Shown piece by piece: positions 45,039 to 54,341 of a stretch of DNA of 64,000 nt. The DNA lies in assembly GCF_003054325.1 (NCBI RefSeq), contig NZ_QBKU01000002.1, positions 372,001 through 436,000 on the forward strand, read 5' to 3'. Numbering within the stretch: position 1 is the first letter of the stretch; every line of letters starts with the position of its first letter. This DNA is from Sulfitobacter mediterraneus (GTDB taxonomy: Bacteria > Pseudomonadota > Alphaproteobacteria > Rhodobacterales > Rhodobacteraceae). Position numbers and translations under genes: made by a program. The notes under the pieces are model-generated. The model was not told the origin of the DNA. It was given only the letters and a program-made list of their open reading frames with translations, and searched no databases.

Positions 45039-45207
45039 GATCTACCCTTTTTGTGCATTGGTTGGCGCATCTCTAACAAATCCTTAGGGGCGGGCACGAT
45101 AAAAAAGCGACAATTCCATCGCAGTTTGCGCGGGCGGCGGGTGATAAGTGTGATTGTGCCGCCCGTGCCGCCGCGCCAGAATGCGCCCAGTTGAGGAGAG
45201 CCGTTTC

Positions 45208-46230
45208 GTGTTGTGGTATGCCATCGCCAGCTTGACCCCTACGGCGTTTCTCGGGGCCGCCAGCCTGTGGGGCGGGATTTGGCCCCTGCTGGCTTTGCTG
45301 TCGGTCACGGGCGCCGTGTATCTTATGGACCGGCTGAACCGGTTGCCGGCAATCACGCAAAGTTCCGGACTTTGGCTCTGTTATATTCTGGCCGCCGCGC
45401 ATGTTCTGGTTCTATGGCTGGGGGTTATCGCCCTGTCTGCGGATGGCACGCTGGATCTGACCGGTAAAGTCATGACCTTTGCCGCCTTGGGGTTGTTCTT
45501 GGGGCAGGTGTCAAATTCCAACGCGCATGAGCTGATACATGCCAAGGCACGTTGGCCCCGGCGGTTGGGCGCGTTGATATTCTGCACGCTTGGCCACGGG
45601 CATCATGTATCGGCCCATTTGCATGTTCACCATGTTCACGCGGCCACAGACAACGATCCGAACTCGGCCAGATTGGGCGAAGGCTTCTGGCAGTTCTGGC
45701 TGCGGGCCGCCCCGGCAGAGTTTATGGCCGGCCTGAGGGCTGAGACCCGTAGACATCGGGGCAAACCGCTGCGGCACCCTTACGTGATTTGGATTGGCGG
45801 TGCCGCAATCAGCCTGCTGTTGTCCTATGCGCTTGCGGGCATGGGCGGGGTGTTGATCCATGCTGCGTTGGCCGCCTATGCGCAATGGCAATTGCTGCTG
45901 TCCGATTATGTCCAACACTACGGGCTGCGCCGTACCGCCGAGCCAGATGGCAAAGCTGAACCCATGGGCCCGCAACACAGTTGGAACGCCCCGCAGTGGT
46001 ATTCTTCTGCGATGATGCTGAACGCGCCGCGCCATTCCGACCACCACCTGCGCCCTGCCCGTCCGTTTCCCGCTCTGGAAGTCACACCAGGCACGATGCC
46101 AGTGCTGCCCCGATCCCTGCCGGTTATGGCAAGCATCGCGCTGATCCCGCCGCTGTGGCACCGGATGATGGATCACCGCGCCGCCCGTTGGCAAAATGCG
46201 GCCTCTGGCGATCTGGGGTCTGGCCGATGA
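45208..46230 (+). CDS. AlkB-like membrane diiron hydroxylase (alkane 1-monooxygenase family)
   Basis: 340 residues from a GTG with GAGGAG 7 bases upstream; an ATG at 45181 has no such site. About six membrane helices carry the three His clusters of the family: NAHELIHAKARW, GHGHHVSAHLHVHHVHAATD followed by NDPNSARLGEGFWQFW, and APRHSDHHLRPARPFPAL. The ATDNDPNSARLGE segment is AlkB-specific rather than desaturase-like. It is shorter than typical AlkB (about 400). Substrate unknown; no rubredoxin lies nearby. Confidence 0.83.
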   Translation: MLWYAIASLTPTAFLGAASLWGGIWPLLALLSVTGAVYLMDRLNRLPAITQSSGLWLCYILAAAHVLVLWLGVIALSADGTLDLTGKVMTFAALGLFLGQVSNSNAHELIHAKARWPRRLGALIFCTLGHGHHVSAHLHVHHVHAATDNDPNSARLGEGFWQFWLRAAPAEFMAGLRAETRRHRGKPLRHPYVIWIGGAAISLLLSYALAGMGGVLIHAALAAYAQWQLLLSDYVQHYGLRRTAEPDGKAEPMGPQHSWNAPQWYSSAMMLNAPRHSDHHLRPARPFPALEVTPGTMPVLPRSLPVMASIALIPPLWHRMMDHRAARWQNAASGDLGSGR

Positions 46231-46256
46231 GGTCCATTTCTGACAATCATTAGCCC

Positions 46257-46652
46257 ATGAAATACATCGCACTGATCCTCGCCATGATTGCCGCCCTACC
46301 TGCCGCTGCACAGGACTTGATGACAGCCGCAGAATTTGACCGCTACACCCGAGGCAAAACACTGTTTTATGGCCGTGATGGCGCGGCCTATGGGGCCGAG
46401 ATCTATCTCGAAAACCGCCGGGTCCGGTGGTCCTTTCTGGATGGGCAATGCAAGGATGGCCAATGGTACGAGGAGGCCGGGCTGATCTGCTTTGTCTATG
46501 AGGACAACCCAGATCCGCAGTGCTGGTCCTTTACCGAGGGCAGCGGCGGATTGATCGCGCGATTTGAAAATAACCCCCTGACAACAGAGCTTTACGAGGC
46601 ACAAGACGTCGGTGAAGAGATGGTTTGCCTCGGTCCCAAGGTCGGCGTCTAG
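46257..46652 (+). CDS. exported hypothetical protein
   Basis: 131 residues. Signal peptide (MKYIALILAMIAALPAAAQ) with a clear Ala-x-Ala cleavage site. The mature domain has four Cys (FLDGQCKDGQWYEEAGLICF, DPQCWSF, EMVCLGP), probably disulfide-linked, and many aromatic residues. This layout is common in small periplasmic proteins of Rhodobacteraceae, but I know no function. It lies 26 bases after the AlkB-like gene on the same strand, and converges with xseA. Confidence 0.75.
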   Translation: MKYIALILAMIAALPAAAQDLMTAAEFDRYTRGKTLFYGRDGAAYGAEIYLENRRVRWSFLDGQCKDGQWYEEAGLICFVYEDNPDPQCWSFTEGSGGLIARFENNPLTTELYEAQDVGEEMVCLGPKVGV

Positions 46653-46667
46653 GGGTTAGACGATCGT

Positions 46668-48215
46668 TTACAGCAACGTCCCCTGCTCCGGTGCGGGGGG
46701 CGGCGGGGTTTTCTTTTTGGCCGGGGCTTTGCCGCCAACCTCAATGCGCCCGTCGGCAAATTCGATTTCTAGCATTGCAGCCTTTTTCGCAGCTGCAGTG
46801 CCCGTGACCACCGCCCCATCGCCGCGCACAACAGCATAGCCGCGCGCCAAGGTGGATTTGTAGCTCAGCGTTTCGCGCAGCCGGTCCAATGCGTCGATCT
46901 TTTGGCGCCAATTGCGGGTCTGGCGCTGCCCTGCTTCGGACAGGCGCGATGCGATCTTTGCCAAAGCGTCCGACTTGCGCTGCTGATCCTGTGCCAAGGC
47001 TTCAGGGCGGAACGTCCGTGCGCGGGTCTCAAACCGGTCCCGCTTGGCCGAAATGGTGCGCATCAACGCCGGATCAAGGCGCGCCGCCAAGCCGGACAGC
47101 CTGCGCCGGTCATTGTCCAACAGCCGTTTCAACGTCGCTGGCCGCAACGATCCTGACACATCCGCGAGCCGCACCCGCCGCCGCTGCACCCCGGCGATCA
47201 GCGCCGGTTCCAGTTTCTCTGCCGCGCGGTCCAGCCTCTGTCGCGGGCCGTCCAGCAAGGTCTCGGGGCGCGGCAAGGCGCGGGCCATGTCGCGCAAGCG
47301 TTGACTGCGCCGGGTCAATCCCTGGCTCAGCATCTGGCCCATGCGGGCCTCTTGGGTCTCAAGCCATGCAGCCAATTCGTGCCGGACCGGCACTGCCAGC
47401 TCTGCCGCTGCTGTCGGCGTTGGGGCGCGTTTGTCCGACACAAAGTCGATCAAGGTGGTGTCGGTCTCATGCCCCACCGCCGAGATCAGCGGGATCTGCG
47501 AGGCGGCCGCAGCCCGCGCCACGCTTTCTTCGTTAAAGCCCCATAGATCCTCGACCGATCCGCCGCCCCGCGCCACGATCAGCAGATCGGGCCTTGGCAA
47601 AGCCCCGCCAGGGGTCAGCGCGTTGAACCCTTCTATGGCGCGAACCACCTCGGGCGCACATTTGGCCCCTTGCACCGCCACCGGCCAGATCAACACCTTG
47701 CGCGGAAACCTATCGCGCAACCGATGCAGGATGTCGCGGATCACTGCGCCGGAGGGCGAGGTCACAACGCCAATGACCTCTGGCAAGTAGGGCAAGGGCC
47801 GTTTGCGTGAGGGTTCAAAAAGCCCCTCCGCGGCCAGCATTTTTTTGCGTTTCTCCAAAAGCGCCATCAACGCGCCCATGCCGGCCGGTTTGATGTCTTC
47901 AATGACGATCTGATATTTGGATTGCCCGCCAAAGGTGGTGACGCGCCCGGTGGCAACGACCTCCATGCCCTCTTCGGGCTGGGTGTCCAGCTTGGCACTG
48001 ACCCCTTTCCAGATCACGCCGGATATGACGGATTTGTCGTCTTTAAGGTCCAGATAGATATGCCCCGACCGGGGGCGGCTGACGCGGCCCACCTCGCCGC
48101 GAATGCGCACATGGCCAAATTCGCCCTCGATCACACGCTTGATCGCGCCTGACAGTTCGGTGACCGAAAATTCGGGGCTGTTCAGCCCGTCTTGGGGATC
48201 GTCGATCAGGTCCAT
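46668..48215 (-). CDS. xseA: exodeoxyribonuclease VII large subunit
   Basis: 515 residues from the ATG at 48215 (AAGGA upstream). The N-terminal OB-fold is FSVTELSGAIKRVIEGEFGH and VRIRGEVGRVSRPRSGHIYL. The catalytic domain includes EVIGVVTSPSGAVIRDILHR, LIVARGGGSVEDLWGFNEES and ISAVGHETDTTLIDFVSDKR, followed by long coiled-coil helices and a C-terminal ALARGYAVVRGDGAVVT-type domain. With the small subunit XseB (not in the window) it degrades single-stranded DNA in mismatch and repair pathways. It is divergent from purD. Confidence 0.96.
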   Translation of the reverse strand: MDLIDDPQDGLNSPEFSVTELSGAIKRVIEGEFGHVRIRGEVGRVSRPRSGHIYLDLKDDKSVISGVIWKGVSAKLDTQPEEGMEVVATGRVTTFGGQSKYQIVIEDIKPAGMGALMALLEKRKKMLAAEGLFEPSRKRPLPYLPEVIGVVTSPSGAVIRDILHRLRDRFPRKVLIWPVAVQGAKCAPEVVRAIEGFNALTPGGALPRPDLLIVARGGGSVEDLWGFNEESVARAAAASQIPLISAVGHETDTTLIDFVSDKRAPTPTAAAELAVPVRHELAAWLETQEARMGQMLSQGLTRRSQRLRDMARALPRPETLLDGPRQRLDRAAEKLEPALIAGVQRRRVRLADVSGSLRPATLKRLLDNDRRRLSGLAARLDPALMRTISAKRDRFETRARTFRPEALAQDQQRKSDALAKIASRLSEAGQRQTRNWRQKIDALDRLRETLSYKSTLARGYAVVRGDGAVVTGTAAAKKAAMLEIEFADGRIEVGGKAPAKKKTPPPPAPEQGTLL

Positions 48216-48311
48216 GCAGATTGTGTCCTTATGTCCGCCTGCGCCGCCTTGTCTCGGGGCTTTGCCCAGCTTAGAACGCCAGCACGCAGAGGCCAAGGGA
48301 GCAAGAGCGCG

Positions 48312-49577
48312 ATGAACATCCTAATTCTGGGCAGCGGTGGACGCGAACATGCATTGGCCTGGGCGGTGATGCAGAACCCCAAATGTGACAAACTTATTGT
48401 GGCACCCGGCAACGCGGGCATCGAAGCGATTGCCGATTGCGCCAGTTTTGACATCATGGACGGTGCCGTGGTGGTCGGGTTTTGTGAGGAAAACAGCATT
48501 GATTTTGTGATCATCGGCCCCGAAGCGCCATTGGCCGCAGGCGTGGCCGACGATCTGCGCAGCGCCGGTTTCAAGGTTTTTGGCCCCTCGGCAGCCGCGG
48601 CAGAGCTGGAAGCATCCAAAGCCTTTACCAAAGAGATTTGTGACGCCTGCAACGCGCCCACGGCGGCGTATGGCCATTTCACAGATGCCGCTGCGGCGCG
48701 GGCCTATGTGGCGGCGCAAGGCGCACCGATTGTGATCAAAGCCGACGGGCTGGCCGCAGGCAAAGGCGTGATCATCGCCATGACCGAGGCGGAGGCGCTG
48801 GCGGCGGTGGACGAGATGTTTGACGGCTCCTTTGGTGCGGCGGGCGCGGAAGTGGTGATCGAAGAATTTATGGAGGGCGAAGAGGCATCGTTCTTTATCC
48901 TGTGTGACGGCGAAGAGGTGCTGCCCATCGGCACCGCGCAGGACCACAAGCGCGTTGGCGAGGGTGACACGGGCCCTAACACCGGCGGCATGGGCGCCTA
49001 TTCCCCCGCGCCGGTGCTGACCGACGCGATTGCGCAAAAGGCGCTGGATGAGATTATTCGCCCGACCATGGCGGAAATGGCCAAACGCGGAACGCCCTAT
49101 CAGGGGGTGCTATACGCCGGTTTGATGATCAAGGACGGCCAGCCGCGGCTGGTGGAATACAACGTGCGCTTTGGCGATCCGGAATGTCAGGTGTTGATGA
49201 TGCGGCTGGGGCCGCAGGCCTTTGACCTGATCCAGGCCGCCGCTGAGGGGCGGCTGGGAGAGATGCGTGTCAACTGGGCCGAGGATCACGCGATCACGGT
49301 TGTGATGGCGGCGAATGGCTATCCCGGTACCTATGACAAGGGATCGGTGATCAACGGGTTGGACAACATGCCGGAAGACAGCGCAAACATGGTGTTTCAC
49401 GCGGGCACAGCCCTGAAAGACGGGGCTGTCACCGCCACAGGCGGGCGGGTTCTGAACGTCACGGCGCGCGGAGCCTCTTTGGCCGAGGCGCAGGCGCGGG
49501 CGTATAAGATGGTGGATGGCATTGACTGGCCCGAGGGCTTTTGCCGCCGAGATATCGGCTGGCGGGCCTTAGGGTAG
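48312..49577 (+). CDS. purD: phosphoribosylamine-glycine ligase
   Basis: 421 residues. It makes glycinamide ribonucleotide in purine synthesis. The N-terminal domain begins NILILGSGGREHALAWAVMQ and contains APGNAGIEAIADC. The ATP-grasp core has IVIKADGLAAGKGVIIAMTE, EEFMEGEEASFFILCDGE and GAYSPAPVLT, and ends in YNVRFGDPECQVLMMRLG and GYPGTYDKGSVINGL. The frame extends upstream over the xseA promoter, but the family start is the ATG at 48312 with a GGGAG site. Confidence 0.97.
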   Translation: MNILILGSGGREHALAWAVMQNPKCDKLIVAPGNAGIEAIADCASFDIMDGAVVVGFCEENSIDFVIIGPEAPLAAGVADDLRSAGFKVFGPSAAAAELEASKAFTKEICDACNAPTAAYGHFTDAAAARAYVAAQGAPIVIKADGLAAGKGVIIAMTEAEALAAVDEMFDGSFGAAGAEVVIEEFMEGEEASFFILCDGEEVLPIGTAQDHKRVGEGDTGPNTGGMGAYSPAPVLTDAIAQKALDEIIRPTMAEMAKRGTPYQGVLYAGLMIKDGQPRLVEYNVRFGDPECQVLMMRLGPQAFDLIQAAAEGRLGEMRVNWAEDHAITVVMAANGYPGTYDKGSVINGLDNMPEDSANMVFHAGTALKDGAVTATGGRVLNVTARGASLAEAQARAYKMVDGIDWPEGFCRRDIGWRALG

Positions 49578-49584
49578 ACATCTT

Positions 49585-49651
49585 CGGATCGGGCTGGCCG
49601 ATCCGACCGGACGGGGGGCCAGCCCCCCGCACCCCCCGGAATATTTAGGGC
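49585..49651 (+). repeat. paired hairpins and GC-rich intergenic element after purD
   Basis: A perfect 8-bp stem (CGGATCGG-GCTGG-CCGATCCG, 49585-49605) is followed by a 7-bp stem with a 4-base loop (CGGGGGG-CCAG-CCCCCCG, 49612-49629), then ACCCCCCGGAATATTTAGGG. I recall similar C-run plus AATATTT tails after genes in many Rhodobacteraceae genomes, so it may be a member of an extragenic repeat family and double as a terminator for the two converging genes. Confidence 0.55.
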
Positions 49652-49660
49652 CAAAAAGGG

Positions 49661-50385
49661 TCAGTTACAGGCAAGCGCGGCGCGAAAGCTTTTGCGTCCT
49701 TTGTGCGGGCCGATGTCGCGGCTTTGCAGTTGGGTTCCGTCAAAGGTGACCGCGATCAGCCGAGACCAATTGGCGGTGGCAACAATCATTTCAGGCGTCC
49801 CCGTGCAGGTGCGTATGCCGCCTGCGATATCTGTCTCGCCAATGCGGTGATTGGTCAGGCCCGGCAGTTTTGCCACTTCTGTAAGTGCACCGCCCTCAAA
49901 CCGCCAGAGGCGCAGTGTCTTGGCCAGATGGGGCCGGTCGATATAGGCCAGTTCCACCGCGCCGTCGCCGTCCAGATCCGCCGCACCAATCGGGGCCAGC
50001 CAGCGGTTGCGCGTCCCGATGAAGGGGGTGGCGGTGACGAGACCCGCCGCATCATAGATGGCGAGCCGCGCACCTTGTGACTGATCGCTTTCCACCACCA
50101 TGACCAGTGGTGTGCCGGTGCCCAGTTCCACCACTCTGGGCGCGACATCCTCAAAAACGCGATGCTGGGGGAGGCGCAGCAGGATCTGCCGTGGGGCGCA
50201 ATCGGCGCAGTCTTTTACCCTGAGCCGCAAAGCGCCCCATTCGACCGCGTCACCAAGGATGCCATGGGTGTAGCGCGTGGTGGGTTCGGCATAATCTGCC
50301 GCAAGGATCGCCGGGGCGGGGTCCGCACTGGCGCCCTGCCCCGCAACAAGCAGCAGCGCGGCGATGGCCCGCTGCCACAGGCGCA

Positions 50386-50386
<1 letters not shown>
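49661..50386 (-). CDS. exported FG-GAP/VCBS-repeat-like protein
   Basis: 241 residues. Signal peptide (about 1-21: MRLWQRAIAALLLVAGQGAS). The core has a beta-propeller-like calcium motif, IGAADLDGDGAVELAYID (D-x-D-x-D-G), as in FG-GAP/VCBS repeats, and a second pattern PEMIVATANWSRLIAV. Two Cys pairs (CADCAP, and TCTG with ALACN) suggest disulfides. Likely periplasmic; no enzymatic role is visible. Its ATG overlaps the ferredoxin stop by one base (TGATG), so translation is coupled to it. Confidence 0.75.
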
Positions 50387-50928
<542 letters not shown>

Positions 50929-50930
50929 CT

Positions 50931-51494
50931 ATGATACAGGCAACACCGCTCCGATGGCTTCGGCTGGCGGCCTTTGGGCTGGGCGGCGCTGTTGGTTTAT
51001 CGGGATGCCAGACGCAATATGCCGACAAGGGTCATGCCCAGCGGGCCGAGCCCGGTGTTTATCAGGCGACCCGCAATGGGCCGGATGGCGCACCGCAAGG
51101 CAGCTGTTGGGGCCGCACCGTCAGCCCGGCGGTGATTGAAACAGTTACAGAGCAGGTGCAGGTGTCGCCCGCGCAGTTCAATCCCGATGGCACCTTGCTA
51201 CGACCGCCGGCCTACCGCAGCGAGGCCCGGCAGATGATCGTCACCCCACGCGTTGACAGTTGGTTCGAGACCCCTTGCGCCGAAGCTCTGACACCTGATT
51301 TTATCGCCTCCTTGCAACGGGCGTTGGCGGTGCGGCGATACTATGAGGGGCCGATCACGGGAACCCTGGACACAGACACCCAAGCCGCCATTCGCGCGTT
51401 TCAGCGCACCACCGGGCCAGACAGTGGCGTGCTGTCTCTGGCCTCGGCGCGGCAGTTGGGGCTGATAGCGGTGGACAGGACCACACTCGAATAG
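50931..51494 (+). CDS. lipoprotein with peptidoglycan-binding domain
   Basis: 187 residues. A lipobox LSGC at 23-26 follows a hydrophobic segment, so it is a predicted outer- or inner-membrane lipoprotein (Cys26). The C-terminal domain (about 120-185) is PG_binding_1: FIASLQRALAVRRYYEGPIT, then LDTDTQAAIRAFQRTTGPDS. The middle contains two Cys (GSCWGRTVSP, FETPCAEALT), probably bridged. Likely ties envelope to cell wall. It converges with degP. Confidence 0.82.
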   Translation: MIQATPLRWLRLAAFGLGGAVGLSGCQTQYADKGHAQRAEPGVYQATRNGPDGAPQGSCWGRTVSPAVIETVTEQVQVSPAQFNPDGTLLRPPAYRSEARQMIVTPRVDSWFETPCAEALTPDFIASLQRALAVRRYYEGPITGTLDTDTQAAIRAFQRTTGPDSGVLSLASARQLGLIAVDRTTLE

Positions 51495-51561
51495 CCGGGC
51501 AGACCGAAAAAAGGGCGCCCCGCAGGACGCACTTTTCATAATTCAATCGGTTCGGGGCCGA

Positions 51562-53037
51562 TCAGTCAGACAGGGTCAGCGCCACAAACCGTGGATCACC
51601 CGCCCGGCGCACCAACATCAACAGCGACTTGCGGCCGGCCTCTTTGGCCGCGTCCACCCGCGCCTCCAGTTCGGCGATGTTGGTGACCTTCTGCTGGCCC
51701 GCTTCGGTGATAATGTCGCCGGCACGCAGGCCTTTTTCGAAGGCTTCGGAGGTTTCATCCACTTCGGTCACGGCCAGACCGGCCATATTTGCCTCAACGC
51801 CCAGTTCGGAGCGCAGATCGTCGGTGAGTGGCGCAAGGGTCAGGCCCAGCACCGTTTTGCTTTGCGGGGTTGGCGCGTCCTGTTCCTGCGCGGGGACGGA
51901 GGACGCCCCATCCGCATCTTCGCGGCGGCCCAGAACAACCTTGATCGTCTGGCTCTTGCCTTCGCGCAGCACGGTCACGCGCACAGTGGCGCCCACCGGG
52001 CTGTTGCCCACCTGACGGACAAGGCCGCGGGTATCGGCGACATCAACGCCGTCGAAAGACAAGATCACATCACCTGTTGCCAAGCCTGCCTCTTTGGCGG
52101 GGCCATCCGGCACATCGGTGATCAACGCACCCGAGGCGTTCTCAAGCCCCATGGCATCTGCCACATCTTCGGTCACATCCTGAATGCGCACGCCCAGCCA
52201 GCCACGACGGGTTTCGCCGAACTCTTTAAGCTGATCAACCACACGGGTCACCACGTTGGAGGCCATGGAAAAGCCGATCCCGATAGAACCGCCATTGGGC
52301 GAGAGGATCGCGGTGTTCACACCAATCACATCACCGTCCATATTGAACAGCGGACCGCCCGAGTTGCCCCGGTTGATCGCAGCGTCGGTCTGGATGTAAT
52401 CGTCGTAGGTGCCGGACAGAGCCCGGTTACGGGCCGACACGATCCCGGCAGAGACAGAGAACCCCTGCCCCAGCGGGTTGCCCATGGCGATCACCCAATC
52501 GCCCACGCGGGCGGCGTCACTGTCGCCAAAAGACACGAAAGGCAGCGGCGTTTCGGCCTCGACCTTGAGCAAGGCAATGTCGGTGTTCGGATCGGTGCCG
52601 ATCACTTTGGCCTGAAGCTCTTCTCCAGAGAAGAATTCGATGGTGATCTCATCCGCGCCGTCGATGACGTGGTTGTTGGTGACGACATAGCCGTCCTCGG
52701 AAATCACAAAACCCGACCCAAGCGCCGAGGACCGGCGCGGGCGGTTGCCTTCGCCGCCATTGTTGCGGTCTTGAAAGTCGCGGAAAAAATCTTCAAACGG
52801 TGATCCTTCGGGCACGATGCCTTGCGGCCCCGTGCGGCCCTCAATCACGGTAGAGGTGGTGATGTTGACCACCGATGGGCTGATCTTTTCGGCCAGCGGT
52901 GCGAGGCTTTCGGGTTTGGCCAGCGCCATCGCCGCCTGCACCGTGAGAAAGATCAACGTCAAAAAGCTGAGGAAAAAGGCCTTGAACGCCAGCGTTTCCT
53001 GTATCGGGCTGGCTTGCACTTTTGCCTGTGACTGCAT
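51562..53037 (-). CDS. degP: periplasmic serine protease DegP/DegQ (MucD) family
   Basis: 491 residues from the ATG at 53037 (AGGAG upstream). A signal/anchor sequence (about 20-45) is followed by the protease domain with a complete triad: His in GYVVTNNHVIDGADE, Asp in NTDIALLKV and Ser in INRGNSGGPLFN. Two PDZ domains follow (about 290-380: LGVRIQDVTEDVADAMGLEN; about 400-490: GLRAGDIITEAGQQKV). It degrades or refolds damaged envelope proteins. In many alphaproteobacteria it directly follows hflK-hflC; here about 1.3 kb separates them. Confidence 0.95.
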   Translation of the reverse strand: MQSQAKVQASPIQETLAFKAFFLSFLTLIFLTVQAAMALAKPESLAPLAEKISPSVVNITTSTVIEGRTGPQGIVPEGSPFEDFFRDFQDRNNGGEGNRPRRSSALGSGFVISEDGYVVTNNHVIDGADEITIEFFSGEELQAKVIGTDPNTDIALLKVEAETPLPFVSFGDSDAARVGDWVIAMGNPLGQGFSVSAGIVSARNRALSGTYDDYIQTDAAINRGNSGGPLFNMDGDVIGVNTAILSPNGGSIGIGFSMASNVVTRVVDQLKEFGETRRGWLGVRIQDVTEDVADAMGLENASGALITDVPDGPAKEAGLATGDVILSFDGVDVADTRGLVRQVGNSPVGATVRVTVLREGKSQTIKVVLGRREDADGASSVPAQEQDAPTPQSKTVLGLTLAPLTDDLRSELGVEANMAGLAVTEVDETSEAFEKGLRAGDIITEAGQQKVTNIAELEARVDAAKEAGRKSLLMLVRRAGDPRFVALTLSD

Positions 53038-53429
53038 GGTATTCTCCTGCTGTGTCCTGCTGGGCGCGGGCACGCCCCGGTCATTCCGTGAAGAGCAGAC
53101 TGCATCCTGCAAGGCCGCTCCGCAATATGAAAGATGTGGCTGATCACGTGCTTTTCAACTGCCGCAAGGGCAGTCGTGAGGTGAGATTTGCGCAAAATTT
53201 TGCCGATTTGGGCGGTTGGGCGGGGTGAAAGGCGGACAGGTGCATCAATGGTGGGCAGAAGATTGGTTGAGCCGCCGTTGTTAGGTGCGGGCCGTTCCGC
53301 CTGTTTGGGATGTCTTTTTTGAGCCCTTTTTTCGTGCCCCACCCAAACAGCGCACAAAAGCCAACTGAAACCGTCGGGTGATTGCGATACTTTAGACCAA
53401 AATTGCCGATACTTCATAAAGAGCATGCC
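53038..53429. other. gene-free stretch upstream of degP
   Basis: 392 bases. The first 150 or so must hold the degP promoter and leader, but I could not place a confident -10/-35. A degenerate fragment of the dispersed repeat family lies at about 53333-53380 (GTGCCCCACC, then ACTGAAACCGTCGGG). A TCTTTTTTGAGCCCTTTTTT stretch occurs at about 53313-53332. The open frame that covers this region continues into the degP start and lacks coding features. Confidence 0.6.
53333..53380 (+). repeat. dispersed degenerate repeat, copy E (weak)
   Basis: It resembles copy B at its left end (GTGCCCCACC) and in the core (ACTGAAACCGTCGG against ACCGAAGCTGCCAGATGTCGG with a gap). It marks the left side of the orphan gene at 53430-53867, as copy D marks the right. 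Confidence 0.35.
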
Positions 53430-53867
53430 TTACAATATCGGATAGAAATACATGATGTTTTTTTGTCCAACGGCTTGCAGGATGCCATCTCGTTCAACCC
53501 AGCCGATTTCATAAACATGCTTAAGTTTGAAATCAGACCCTAGAGGCCAATCGATCCGTTTAGCCGTAAAGAACACACAATTCCTGCCCTGACACACATC
53601 TTCAATTTGATCGCCATAAGGATAGTAATACGAGCTAGAGATATTTGCCTGCTGACCACGCCTGTCGCCGCGCACGTATTCTGCTTTTCCGTCAAAAAAC
53701 CTAATAATTTCAAAACCCTGAGTCGCCGTCATGTAGAGAATGTTAGTTGCACTATCCCCTTCTTTGAATTGCGAAGCTATTGAAGCCGCTTCTTGGTCTG
53801 GCGCAGTCAGATGTTTTAGAAGGAGAATCGCACCTATAAGTACTGTGAAAAAAACCAATGCACGCAT
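53430..53867 (-). CDS. orphan hypothetical protein with N-terminal membrane anchor
   Basis: 145 residues. The N-terminus (RALVFFTVLIGAILLLKHL) is a membrane anchor or uncleaved signal; the rest is polar and aromatic-rich (SSSYYYPYGDQIEDVCQGRN, CVFFTAKRIDW) with two Cys. No family is recognised. Codon use is AT-rich compared with degP and hflC on either side. It is flanked by dispersed repeats like those around 9.3-11.1 kb. Not similar in sequence to the orphan of equal length at 9326-9763. Confidence 0.6.
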   Translation of the reverse strand: MRALVFFTVLIGAILLLKHLTAPDQEAASIASQFKEGDSATNILYMTATQGFEIIRFFDGKAEYVRGDRRGQQANISSSYYYPYGDQIEDVCQGRNCVFFTAKRIDWPLGSDFKLKHVYEIGWVERDGILQAVGQKNIMYFYPIL

Positions 53868-53983
53868 AGCGAACTATTTACTACAGTTTGTGTGCTGTTG
53901 CCATAAGTCTGGTTACCGTAAACCGTGCATCCGACTTGAAAGCGTGGTGGCTATCGCAACCAACCAACAACCCACCTTTTTGT

Positions 53984-54046
53984 GGCGTCCCAACCTACCA
54001 GTTGGCAATGCCGACCGAAACTGTCAGATGTCGGCTATGAGTCCTT
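53984..54046 (+). repeat. dispersed degenerate repeat, copy D
   Basis: Full-length relative of copy B 44 kb away: CCCAACCTACCAGTTGGCAA, then CCGAAACTGTCAGATGTCGG and CTATGAGTCC. It is non-coding in both places. Confidence 0.65.
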
Positions 54047-54181
54047 TTATACCCTTCCCAATGGAGTGCAACTTGCCAAATCTGCGATTTTGCAGCGCCC
54101 GAACCGCCCCGTTTTGCCGAAGGCAAACCTACGGTTTGACGGGGCGGGCGCGGTGGCACTTTAGGGGCAGCGAGGTCCGCA

Positions 54182-54200
54182 CAGCCGACATTTGGCAGCT
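54182..54200 (-). repeat. inverted copy of the repeat core
   Basis: On the minus strand it reads AGCTGCCAAATGTCGGCTG, differing at one base over the core AGCTGCCAGATGTCGG of copy B. With copy D it forms an inverted pair around a GC-rich stem, suggesting the complete unit is about 0.2 kb with inverted ends. Confidence 0.6.
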
Positions 54201-54271
54201 AATACCCCCTAAGTGCCAAGCGGAACCAGCAATCGGTTTAGCACAAGTTCAGCGACCCCACCCCCCAAACC

Positions 54272-54299
54272 AAAAAAGGGCCAGTGCATGCACCGGCCC
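54272..54299 (-). terminator. rho-independent terminator of hflC
   Basis: On the minus strand GGGCCGGTGCAT and ATGCACTGGCCC overlap in a 22-base near-perfect palindrome (one G-T pair), followed by TTTTTT. It lies about 43 bases after the hflC stop, so hflKC transcripts should end here and not reach degP. Confidence 0.85.
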
Positions 54300-54341
54300 C
54301 TTCCAAATTTCTTGCCAACCCGAAGGTCCGCAACTGCAAAC

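Larger units (their letters stand above)
53868..54341. other. gene-free repeat-rich stretch between orphan gene and hflC
   Basis: 474 bases without a supportable gene. It holds repeat copy D (53984-54046), a GC-rich stem (CCGCCCCGT at 54104-54112 with ACGGGGCGG at 54139-54147) with an inner TTGCC-GAA-GGCAA hairpin, an inverted copy of the repeat core (54182-54200) and the hflC terminator at 54272-54299. Confidence 0.7.

Noticed and set aside
43257-45194. Open frame of 645 codons on the plus strand
   Set aside because: Antisense shadow of the NuoE-NuoF fusion gene; composition is typical of a non-coding frame.
52959-53426. Open frame upstream of degP (minus strand)
   Set aside because: It is in a different frame from degP, covers the promoter and a repeat fragment, and has no domain, signal peptide or good ribosome binding site.
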